Shown here: piece after piece, positions 50,696-59,032 of the stretch
Layout: every line of letters starts with the position of its first letter
How positions within the stretch are numbered: position 1 is the stretch's first letter
Source: Lachnospira eligens
GTDB lineage: Bacteria; Bacillota; Clostridia; Lachnospirales; Lachnospiraceae
Direction: 5' to 3'
DNA length: 64,000 nt
Assembly (NCBI RefSeq): GCF_009680455.1
Contig: NZ_WKRD01000001.1
Location: 124,001-188,000 of the forward strand
Made by a program: the position numbers and the translations under genes
The notes under the pieces: model-generated
What the model was told of the DNA's origin: nothing
Database searches by the model: none
Seen by the model: only the letters and a program-made list of their open reading frames with translations

Positions 50696-52825
50696 TTATG
50701 AATTTACAATATACTCATAGATATCTTCTCTCACAGGAACATCAAGAATCCATTCTATTTCGACTGCTGTCTTCTGTGTATTGGGCATTGTAAATTCTTT
50801 AGTATTTCCACTAGCTGTCATATGTCCCAGATAATAAAACTCCTTAGAAATCTTATCATCTTTATTCTTACGAACAAAAAGCTCCACTCTGATTCCCCGC
50901 TCTTTTGCCTTAAGAAAATTCTGTACATCTTCAGACTGCAGACTTCTTCCAGATTTCGATATTGCTATCAAACGATCTCTAAATCCTGGCACAAAATGAT
51001 CCTCATATTTTGTCGTATCACTAATATCTTCTGATTTATCATAATTAATAAATACAGGAAATGTTTTTGTCTTCTTATCATATTTATAACCACCAATATT
51101 TAATGGCACTTCATTCTGCTCCCAATTAAGCAAACGACACACATCCTCATATGTATATTTCTGATAAAGAACAAAATCTGTTACATCATAGCTTTGCTTA
51201 TAATCTCTTTCATATCTGCTTATGCCAAAATCAACAAGTTCCTTAATAACATTATAAAAATCTCTATTTGATAACATTTCAAGAAATGTCTTCGTTGGTT
51301 TATAATCATTGCCTTCCTTTTCTATGAAGACACACTGGGAATATGTCTTCTTACTAGAACCTGCTGGAAATTCATTTGTCATAACATTTATGATATTTTC
51401 TTGCTGTTCCTTACTGATGGATTTACCATATGTCAACAGATCCTGTGATAGTCCTGTAAATAATCCACATTTTGATAATCCATTTGCATATAGAAGTGTT
51501 CTCTTTAATAATTGCAGCTCCTGAATTCTTTTTCCATTTGCCAGTTTCTTTGAAATAAATTCAACTATCTTTTCTTCTTCCTGTGACAAACGAATCTTAT
51601 AATCCTTCTCATATTTCACTAAGAATTTATAATACGAACCGAGGCTGTTATTATCGAAAATTCGTATAACATCCATTTCCCCATAATCATCAAAATCCTT
51701 GAGTGCCGGTATTCTTCCCAATTTATTCTTAAGATTTGTATAGTTTTCTTTTATCAGCTTAATATCACTGAAATTAGCATTATCAACAGATGCAAATATT
51801 CTCTTCTTGCTTATTTCATCAAAATGCACTGTAGATGCGCCTGGAATAATTCTTCCACCTTCCATTATATATCTACGGATATTGTCTTTATTGTAAGTTC
51901 TATCACCGGATAATGCTATTGGTGATTGTGTTGGTCTGAGCATAATAACCTGATTAACCTCTACAATATCAACACCCTCATTCAGTATCTCCACAGAAAA
52001 TATATAATCTAATGGCTGCTTATGGACATTTGCCTCACTCTCATTCATTGCAAGTCTTTCAAATGCATCCTGTCTTTCCTGTTCGTTAGCATCACCATTC
52101 AATGCTATTGTCCTAAAATATTCCCCTGTATCCGGATTAACTATATTGTTAAACTTATATGATAATTCCTGTGTTTCTTTGATACTGCTACAGAATATAA
52201 GTCCTTTAACCTTTTCTCCACTATATCCATAGTAATTTGCCTGCTGGATTATATGTTTCACACGTTCATCACTTGTTAACATACTAAAATCACGATTATC
52301 TTTATCATCTCCAACTATAGACAAATCAGTAATTCCAAAATAATGAAACGGACATAACAGGTTTTCTTCCATGGCCTGCTGCAAACGTATCTCATAAGCA
52401 ATCTGATAATTAAATAACTCATAAACATTTCTACCTGCAACATTGTCATCACGCTTATCAGGAGTTGCTGTCATTCCAAGCCAAAGCTTAGGCGAAAAAT
52501 GTTTCATAATCTTCTGATATGTATCAGCAGTTACATGATGTGCTTCATCCAACACTATACAATCAAATGAATTCTTATCATATTGAAGCAAATGCTCATC
52601 TCGATTTAATGTCTGGACCGTAGCAAATACATAATCTGCATCATATTCATGATATCCAGCACCAACTAAACCCATAGAAACAGATTTTGCAAATACCTTT
52701 TCGTAAGATTTCTTAGTCTGTCTTGCAAGCTGTCCCCTATGAACTAAAAATAACACTCTCTTAAATCCCAGTTCTCTCATTGCAAATGCGGAAGCATAAG
52801 TTTTACCTGTTCCCCCTCGTGTCAA
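50696..52825 (-). CDS. DEAD/DEAH-type helicase with DUF3427-like C-terminus, 5'-truncated
   Basis: A 709-residue SF2 helicase. Motif I GTGKTYASAFAMREL starts at residue 5, followed by DCIVLDEAHH (DEAH), LWLGMTATPD, GLIFCSSIKE, and EGVDIVEVNQVIML with RPTQSP. The long C-terminal region resembles DUF3427. The whole segment before motif I is missing, and the motif is altered (TRGGTGKT for the usual ATGTGKT). The only start is a TTG without a ribosome-binding site, and the frame is open back to the stop of the HEPN gene. It is probably a broken gene whose N-terminal domain (often a PLD nuclease in this family) was lost. Confidence 0.8.
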   Translation of the reverse strand: MTRGGTGKTYASAFAMRELGFKRVLFLVHRGQLARQTKKSYEKVFAKSVSMGLVGAGYHEYDADYVFATVQTLNRDEHLLQYDKNSFDCIVLDEAHHVTADTYQKIMKHFSPKLWLGMTATPDKRDDNVAGRNVYELFNYQIAYEIRLQQAMEENLLCPFHYFGITDLSIVGDDKDNRDFSMLTSDERVKHIIQQANYYGYSGEKVKGLIFCSSIKETQELSYKFNNIVNPDTGEYFRTIALNGDANEQERQDAFERLAMNESEANVHKQPLDYIFSVEILNEGVDIVEVNQVIMLRPTQSPIALSGDRTYNKDNIRRYIMEGGRIIPGASTVHFDEISKKRIFASVDNANFSDIKLIKENYTNLKNKLGRIPALKDFDDYGEMDVIRIFDNNSLGSYYKFLVKYEKDYKIRLSQEEEKIVEFISKKLANGKRIQELQLLKRTLLYANGLSKCGLFTGLSQDLLTYGKSISKEQQENIINVMTNEFPAGSSKKTYSQCVFIEKEGNDYKPTKTFLEMLSNRDFYNVIKELVDFGISRYERDYKQSYDVTDFVLYQKYTYEDVCRLLNWEQNEVPLNIGGYKYDKKTKTFPVFINYDKSEDISDTTKYEDHFVPGFRDRLIAISKSGRSLQSEDVQNFLKAKERGIRVELFVRKNKDDKISKEFYYLGHMTASGNTKEFTMPNTQKTAVEIEWILDVPVREDIYEYIVNS

Positions 52826-52867
52826 GGGTGTGATGGGGAAATTTTTAACTTTTTTTGATAGGGTTAT

Positions 52868-54559
52868 TTAATTTTCAGTTCCACAATAACAGCACTTACC
52901 AATTGGATAAAAATCAGCTTTAATTGATATTCCAAAGTTCCCACATTCTTCACACTCATTATCTGAAACAAATTCTTTTAGTTTTTTCTTATCTTCCTTA
53001 ATGAGATTCAATTGAGCAATCATGGGATTCAGCTTCTCTATTACATATTTTATAAGTTTGAGTTTTAATTCTTCTACCTCCGAATCATCATACTCTGAAT
53101 CCTGTTCTGCCTGCATCAAACATTCATCTCCTTCGCAACCGCTTCCATTAACAAAGAGGCATTTTGCTCTAAAGATTTCTGCAATTTCTGTTTTGCAAAT
53201 AATTGAACACGAACTACTCTCTCCCATATCATCATCAATAAACATCTCAACGTATACTTCAACAGTATTATGCTCTAATGCCTTACACTTTATATCGAAA
53301 AAATGTGTTTTTCCATCATATATAGTTGTTTCAATTTCTTCAATATCAAAACAAGGATCATACTGAAATTGTTTCAAAATATCTTGGTAAAAATCTTCTA
53401 ATGTTTCGCAGAATTTATCATATATTCCTTCCTCATCTAATATTTCAATCCCTGTTTCCTGCACAATTCTGTTTCGCCAGTATTCTCGTTCCTCACTCTC
53501 TTGTTCTGCTTCGTATTCTCTTGTTAATATTACTTCTTTAGATATTTCTTTTTGATCAAATTTATCATCTGCATAATCTAAATCATCTTCAATTTCATCT
53601 AGTTCTGATATTATTGCGTTATACGTATTCCATGTAATAAGCTTATTATGCGCAATATGATTTCGACTGTTTATAAATTTATTTACATCTGCTTTAAACT
53701 TTTCAGGCTTATCAAAATACTGTTTGAAAATATCTTCCCATATATCAGCAATTTTTTTTCTTCTTTTCAGAATAAAATTCTTTGCGTTTTCATTTTCCTT
53801 GCCTGACGTCAAAATTTTTTCAAGCTGTACATATTCCGCTCTCGAAAGAACAATATCATTCTCATACACTTTACATTTAAAAACAATTTCAAACACAGAT
53901 TCTAATGTCAGAGAAATCAACTCGGCATTAATATCATCTAATTCCGGAACCTTTTGCTTAAATGTCTCTGACAACTGTATTGCTGAGTTATAATATTTTT
54001 CCAATCCACAGCTACTAAGCCAATCTACCCCCAAATGTAATGTAAGTACTCTACTTACAAAAGATCGAATTCTATTTTCTAACTTAAAGAATTCAGAATA
54101 CAATTCGGTACATAATGCTTCCGAAGGCTCATCAATCAACCAATCACATCTTTTCCAGTCTACATTCATTCTCTTCTTAATTTCTATTTTTAACTTTTCC
54201 AAATAACGATCATAGCACTTTTCTATACCCTCATAAATGTATTTTGGTACTATGTCTATAATAATTCTCGCATCTTTATTCTGAAACGTATCAATAGTAA
54301 AAGTAATTTTATATTCAGCAGAATCGGTTTCCAATGCGAAAACTTCATTAGCAATACGTTCTAAACATCCCAAACATTTCAAAGTGCTTTTATTTAAAAG
54401 ATTAGGCATTATATCCTTCATCACCTGTGTAACATATTCTTTAGTATGATCTTCAACTCGTTTAGTGTTTTCTCCCCACTCTTGGTTACCTTCCATAATA
54501 TCTTCATAAAGCAAATCGTAGTTGTTTATTCTATTAAACATGAATTTTACATGATTCAT
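52868..54559 (-). CDS. HEPN-domain protein with C-terminal zinc ribbon
   Basis: A 563-residue protein, starting at MNHVKFMFNRINNYD behind AGTAGGTGAAATAT. A HEPN catalytic motif reads SRNHIAHNK (R299, H304), the classical R-N-x3-H with Ala before His. The far C-terminus has CEECGNFG and CCYCGTEN, a four-cysteine zinc ribbon (about residues 525-560), and the stretch before it is very acidic (EEIETTIYD, MQAEQDSEYDDSEVEE). Cell-RNA cleavage during infection is the usual role of such HEPN proteins. It forms a pair with the DUF4365 gene 31 bp upstream. Confidence 0.78.
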   Translation of the reverse strand: MNHVKFMFNRINNYDLLYEDIMEGNQEWGENTKRVEDHTKEYVTQVMKDIMPNLLNKSTLKCLGCLERIANEVFALETDSAEYKITFTIDTFQNKDARIIIDIVPKYIYEGIEKCYDRYLEKLKIEIKKRMNVDWKRCDWLIDEPSEALCTELYSEFFKLENRIRSFVSRVLTLHLGVDWLSSCGLEKYYNSAIQLSETFKQKVPELDDINAELISLTLESVFEIVFKCKVYENDIVLSRAEYVQLEKILTSGKENENAKNFILKRRKKIADIWEDIFKQYFDKPEKFKADVNKFINSRNHIAHNKLITWNTYNAIISELDEIEDDLDYADDKFDQKEISKEVILTREYEAEQESEEREYWRNRIVQETGIEILDEEGIYDKFCETLEDFYQDILKQFQYDPCFDIEEIETTIYDGKTHFFDIKCKALEHNTVEVYVEMFIDDDMGESSSCSIICKTEIAEIFRAKCLFVNGSGCEGDECLMQAEQDSEYDDSEVEELKLKLIKYVIEKLNPMIAQLNLIKEDKKKLKEFVSDNECEECGNFGISIKADFYPIGKCCYCGTEN

Positions 54560-54590
54560 ATATTTCACCTACTTTCAGCATATATTTGCT

Positions 54591-55598
54591 TTAATTATAT
54601 TTCCATTCTCTTTCAACTGTTTTATGATATAGTTCTGTATGATCACCAAAAGGACTATCCTCACACGCCATTTCATACAAAAAAGCACCTATATTTTTTA
54701 GTAAATCTTCAACCTCATAATCATATGTTTGCAACTGTTCCAATAAATCAAGATTTTCCTTGTCATTTTCATATTTATTTATCAGTTCATCAATTTCTTT
54801 TTGTAAATCTCTCAATGACTTCTTGCTTCTCGTAAATCCCTTTTCTTCAAACACCCCACTCTTACACCATTTTTTCACAATCATCGCATCCAAGACTTCT
54901 AATTCACATGCGTAATTATATGCTTCACTAAATTGTTTTTTTATATTGTCAATTAGCACCTCACATACAGACTCATATGTTCCTACTGTTTGGCTTGCGG
55001 TTTTAGTGATTCTTTTCAGCAATTCAATTGAGGTTTTTGTATTTACTTTACTTCCTGAAATTAATTCTTTCTTGATTTTTTCCAACTTTTCATTTATATG
55101 TTCCACTTGGTTTACCATATATAGCATTATATCTTGTCTTATGCTACTAGGACATTCTTGTGAACTCAAATCGATATATTTATTCAAATATACCCTTATT
55201 GTCACTGTATCTTGGCTTTGGATACTTGAAATTTTATCCGCAATCTGCTCAAGCGGATTACACCAATAACATTTACCCATAACATTATCCACAACAAACA
55301 AAATTGTTACATCATTCTGCTGACGCCAATAGTTTATCGTTGATATTTTAATCGGCACTGTAAAATACCCTTGTTTTTCTGTTTCGCTATCAACCTCATC
55401 TTTTCCTTTACTCTGAATATTAAAAAATAAACCTATCGGTGAAGTTTCCTTAAGCAATTCTGCTCTCATGTCTATTCCTAAGTCTACTGATTCATCAATA
55501 ATATTAACAACAGCAAAATTAGATATAACTCGTTTTAAATAATCTGCCGCAAGATTCCCCTTCTTTTTATTCAAACTATATACTGGTAGTTTTTCCAT
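54591..55598 (-). CDS. DUF4365 (PD-(D/E)XK-like) protein
   Basis: A 335-residue protein starting MEKLPVYSLNKKKGN behind AAGGA. The N-terminal 150 residues show the DUF4365 pattern: GNLAADYLKRVI, DLGIDMRAEL, then FFNIQSKGKDEVDSET, TINYWR and VMGKCYW. The D-x-A-E / Q-x-K arrangement is a nuclease-fold signature. The remaining half is helical, with a coiled coil (SLRDLQKEIDELINKYENDKENLDLL). DUF4365 proteins occur in several phage-defence systems. It is probably cotranscribed with the HEPN gene. Confidence 0.78.
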   Translation of the reverse strand: MEKLPVYSLNKKKGNLAADYLKRVISNFAVVNIIDESVDLGIDMRAELLKETSPIGLFFNIQSKGKDEVDSETEKQGYFTVPIKISTINYWRQQNDVTILFVVDNVMGKCYWCNPLEQIADKISSIQSQDTVTIRVYLNKYIDLSSQECPSSIRQDIMLYMVNQVEHINEKLEKIKKELISGSKVNTKTSIELLKRITKTASQTVGTYESVCEVLIDNIKKQFSEAYNYACELEVLDAMIVKKWCKSGVFEEKGFTRSKKSLRDLQKEIDELINKYENDKENLDLLEQLQTYDYEVEDLLKNIGAFLYEMACEDSPFGDHTELYHKTVEREWKYN

Positions 55599-55790
55599 TG
55601 CATACATTCCTTTCAAACCAAACACTTTTTGTTAATTCTGCAATTCATCTTTTTACATTGTAATATGGTAATGAGAAATTCCCCACTTTACAATTGCCCA
55701 TGCATGATTATGAGTTACGCTATCTTCCTACATTTGAAACTTTATAACCATGCGCATACCGCAGGGGTTGGGAAATTAAAGCATTACAAT

Positions 55791-56744
55791 TCATTCATCT
55801 TGACTTTCACTATTTAATAATGTTTTGGACGTACTATCATACTCCATATCAGTCAATTCCGATTTAACATAATCATCATTAAGCAATTTCATAAGATTAT
55901 CGACATCTTTTTTCGTATTTGTACGAATCTTACCATTTTCAATATGTATAATATTTTTATATCGAGGAACTAATGGTATTTTATTTATGAGTTCATCTTT
56001 ATCCATCGCCAACACCGGTGAATTCTTCACTTTCATAAGTTTTTTGGATATAGTTAATTTTTCTCCAGTTTGATATTCCTTCAATGTAGCTATATTTCCA
56101 ATAATATCTAATTCTTCCAGTTTGGAAATAACACTCTGTGCTTGGTTACGGACAAACATTTGAAAGCCAAAAAAATCTTGAAGAACCTTAACATTTCTTA
56201 CCAATATAGTATTATCTAAAATAAGTAATTCTCCTCTTTTATCGATTTTCAGCATTTCTTTATCGACAATTTCAAACACATTATCTTTTTGTATTATTCT
56301 TAGATTATTTTTTGCTTGCAATCTGGATCCTACATATGCTTGCTGATATATAAACAATTTCTTGCTATTTAGATTTATTTTGAATAAAAAGCCAAGGACA
56401 TTTCCTATGTCCTTTTCGTCAAAATTGAAAACCTCATCCATACTATCATCATTTAGCAAGGCAAATGGTTTGTACTCATCACTTTGCTCCAAAACATAAA
56501 CTGCCTTTTTATTATCTATAACATCTAAAATATCACAGTACACCACCTCATCTTGCAAATACTGTGTATTAATAATCTCCAAAGCAATAGACCGAATTCT
56601 ATCTTTCAAGGAATTCATCGATATCATCTTCTCAATATAAAATTCCTGCTCCTCACCTTTTAAGCAGACGTATACATCAACACCGCACACTGCACCTGTT
56701 TCTGTAATTTCTTTAATTTTTGATGTTATCTCATGTTTATTCAT
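55791..56744 (-). CDS. kwaB: Kiwa protein KwaB (DUF4868)
   Basis: A 317-residue protein that follows a membrane protein by 5 bp, as kwaB follows kwaA. The length (typical about 315), the mixed alpha/beta sequence with KIDKRGELLILDNTILVRNVKVLQDFF in the middle, and the absence of membrane spans fit DUF4868. In the known system KwaB binds DNA and cooperates with membrane KwaA to stop phage replication and late transcription. AAGGAAGG precedes the ATG. The assignment combines family pattern and neighbourhood; a profile search would confirm it. Confidence 0.82.
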   Translation of the reverse strand: MNKHEITSKIKEITETGAVCGVDVYVCLKGEEQEFYIEKMISMNSLKDRIRSIALEIINTQYLQDEVVYCDILDVIDNKKAVYVLEQSDEYKPFALLNDDSMDEVFNFDEKDIGNVLGFLFKINLNSKKLFIYQQAYVGSRLQAKNNLRIIQKDNVFEIVDKEMLKIDKRGELLILDNTILVRNVKVLQDFFGFQMFVRNQAQSVISKLEELDIIGNIATLKEYQTGEKLTISKKLMKVKNSPVLAMDKDELINKIPLVPRYKNIIHIENGKIRTNTKKDVDNLMKLLNDDYVKSELTDMEYDSTSKTLLNSESQDE

Positions 56745-56748
56745 GAAT

Positions 56749-57327
56749 TTATCCTTCCTTTCTGATAACTAAAACATTGTCCTCTATCTTCTTGTACTCT
56801 ATTGTGTTGCGACTATCCATATTGCCTCTTATCAATGCAATATACTCTCCATCTGGCAAATGCTCATTGTCAACAAATTTAAATTTATACACCTTATATT
56901 TCAGTATTATTAGTACTGGATTTTGATAGTATAAATTGGTTTTCGACAACAAACATATTATTATAGCAACTAGAAAAATCATCAATAATAAACCATTCCA
57001 CGTCGAAATATCGTTAACCAACAATGGCAAAATAAGTGTAAGAAAGAAATTCAATCCGGCATCTTTTTCTTCTTTGATATCCTTAACTTCATAACCTCCA
57101 ACTACGTCATATCGTTGAAAACATACAAATTTAATAAATATGATCAAAGACACCATAACCCAAATCAAACAAACCCACATTCCTATATATAAAGGCAAAT
57201 GTTTATAAATCATCTGAATATTGAACAAATTACCAACCACACGACCAAACTTCTCAAATGGAAAATATTGCAGTATTGTTAGTAAAAATAACGGACTTAA
57301 CGACAAAATAATCAATTGCTTCTTCAA
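56749..57327 (-). CDS. kwaA: Kiwa protein KwaA (membrane)
   Basis: A 192-residue membrane protein with about four helices (LIILSLSPLFLLTIL; LPLYIGMWVCLIWVMVSLIIFI; LTLILPLLVND; LLLMIFLVAIIICLL). After the last helix, LYYQNPVLIILKYKVYKF leads into a soluble tail. I chose a TTG start at 57325-57327 because AGAGGTG lies six bases upstream; a longer frame reaching 57411 would add a soluble, basic stretch. It pairs with kwaB. KwaA senses membrane events in infection and oligomerises with KwaB. Confidence 0.8.
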   Translation of the reverse strand: MKKQLIILSLSPLFLLTILQYFPFEKFGRVVGNLFNIQMIYKHLPLYIGMWVCLIWVMVSLIIFIKFVCFQRYDVVGGYEVKDIKEEKDAGLNFFLTLILPLLVNDISTWNGLLLMIFLVAIIICLLSKTNLYYQNPVLIILKYKVYKFKFVDNEHLPDGEYIALIRGNMDSRNTIEYKKIEDNVLVIRKEG

Positions 57328-57391
57328 ACACTTCACCTCTTTCTTTTCATGACAATATATATTTATTTTTACTTTTTCACGCTTATTTTTA

Positions 57392-57420
57392 ATTATACCA
57401 CCTCCCCTCATTAATCTCCA
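57392..57420 (-). promoter_or_regulatory. Possible SigA promoter of kwaAB
   Basis: On the minus strand TGGAGA (57415-57420), 17 bp, TATAAT (57392-57397), about 65 bp before the kwaA TTG start. It lies between the serine recombinase stop and kwaA. Confidence 0.5.
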
Positions 57421-57438
57421 CCAGAATAATCAGTATTA

Positions 57439-59031
57439 TCAAGGCTTTCGAGCCTTTCCCACCTCCCCAAACTCATCCTTAAACTTCCACTTTATCTCCA
57501 CCCTGTCCTTTGCATACACAACAATCTCCTCCACAAAAGCATCCACCATTTCCCTGTTAAGGCCTGTCAGTTTCAACTGCCCTTCCAACATCTCCAGACC
57601 TGCCACTTCTGGCACATCCACATCTGCCATCTTACTGACTGCCGTCTTCTGTTTTTCGATATTCTCCCGCATACATGCCAACACGTGCTCATATGTCTTG
57701 CGCTGTTCCAGATATGTTTCTTTATCTGTCATTTCCAGCTTGTAGCTTTCATAAGCTTCACGCAAATCCTTTTCAATTAGTTCACGGCTATGCTCCATAT
57801 CTGAAAGATGCTTCTCTGCCTGCTTTAATCGCTCTGCCTGCTTCGCCCGTTGCATATCCACAACCTTTCTGGAATCTACCAGTACATCAATCATCATCTG
57901 AAGTGCTTTCTTCACAATGCTTTCTATATCGGCATCCAGCACACTGATATTGCATTTTCCATCCGATTTATCCAGATAATGATTTGCACAATAATACTTC
58001 GGTCGTCCGGCATAAGTATGGGACAGGCGATGCCCACAGTTACCACAGATCATTTTACCAGTCAGGCAATGTGTTTCATGCTTTCTTTTGGCACTGGCAC
58101 ATGTATTTTCTTTTCGCATGGCAGCTACTTTTTCAAAATCCTCCTTGTTTATAATTGCTTCGTGACAATTTTCCACACGCTTCCATTCATTCTCTGGAAG
58201 TGCTTTTGCATGTTTATCTCCAACATTCTCACTCTTGAAGCGGCTGTAAATCATCGTGCCGGTATATTGCTCATTTCCGAGGATTCTTCCTACTGCAACA
58301 TTATTCCAGAGAGGCTTTTTCTCACGATATCTGGCAAGTTGCTTTTCACTTCCTACTTGCATGGCAATATACACGCCCGGCGTATCTATTCCATCCCGGT
58401 TCAGTCCTTCTGAAATTTTGTACATAGATTTTCCAGACAGAAACTCTTTGAAAATGCGCTTTACGATCTGACTGGCAAACTCATCCACAACCAACTTATG
58501 CTTGTCCTCCGGACTTTTCACATAGCCATAAGGAGCATAGGTAGCTATGTACTTACCATTGCCACGCTTTGTATCAAGTGTCAATGATACTTTGGAAGAC
58601 TGTTCCTCACTGAAGAAATCATATAGAATCCCCTTAAATGCAACATCAATCTCACCGATACCCCCCACGTAATCTGCGCTGTCATAATTATCGTTTATGG
58701 CAATAAATCGCACACCCATAAAAGGAAATATCTGTTCAATATATTTCCCCTGCTCGATATGATCTCTGGAAAATCTGGAGAAATCCTTTACAATAACACA
58801 TGAAATCTGCTTTCTTTTCACCATTTCCAGCATTTTCTGCATATCCGGGCGGTCCATATTTTTACCAGAATAGCCATCATCCACAAACTCAACCACACTC
58901 ATTTTGCGAAGTTCCTTATTTTTATTGATAAATCCACGGATAAAAGCACGCTGATTGGTAATACTGTTGCTCTCATCTTTTACAAATTCATCTTCCTTTG
59001 ACAATCTCAAATATATTGCTATCTGCTCCAT
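57439..59031 (-). CDS. Large serine recombinase 3
   Basis: A 530-residue recombinase starting MEQIAIYLRLSKEDE behind GGAGAGGAG, with the catalytic serine in the IYLRLSKE stretch. It has the resolvase core (VVEFVDDGYSGKNMDRP, VIVKDFSRFSRD), a recombinase domain (APYGYVKSPEDKHKLVVDE, then ILGNEQYTG), a zinc ribbon (MICGNCGHRLSHTY, CANH) and a C-terminal coiled coil. It starts 1 bp after the stop of recombinase 2, so the genes are coupled. All key residues seem present. Confidence 0.95.
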   Translation of the reverse strand: MEQIAIYLRLSKEDEFVKDESNSITNQRAFIRGFINKNKELRKMSVVEFVDDGYSGKNMDRPDMQKMLEMVKRKQISCVIVKDFSRFSRDHIEQGKYIEQIFPFMGVRFIAINDNYDSADYVGGIGEIDVAFKGILYDFFSEEQSSKVSLTLDTKRGNGKYIATYAPYGYVKSPEDKHKLVVDEFASQIVKRIFKEFLSGKSMYKISEGLNRDGIDTPGVYIAMQVGSEKQLARYREKKPLWNNVAVGRILGNEQYTGTMIYSRFKSENVGDKHAKALPENEWKRVENCHEAIINKEDFEKVAAMRKENTCASAKRKHETHCLTGKMICGNCGHRLSHTYAGRPKYYCANHYLDKSDGKCNISVLDADIESIVKKALQMMIDVLVDSRKVVDMQRAKQAERLKQAEKHLSDMEHSRELIEKDLREAYESYKLEMTDKETYLEQRKTYEHVLACMRENIEKQKTAVSKMADVDVPEVAGLEMLEGQLKLTGLNREMVDAFVEEIVVYAKDRVEIKWKFKDEFGEVGKARKP

Positions 59032-59032
59032 T

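Noticed and set aside
54591..57327. A single five-gene operon of Kiwa plus DUF4365 plus HEPN
   Set aside because: A gap of about 190 bp without coding sequence separates kwaB from the DUF4365 gene, so they are better treated as separate modules.
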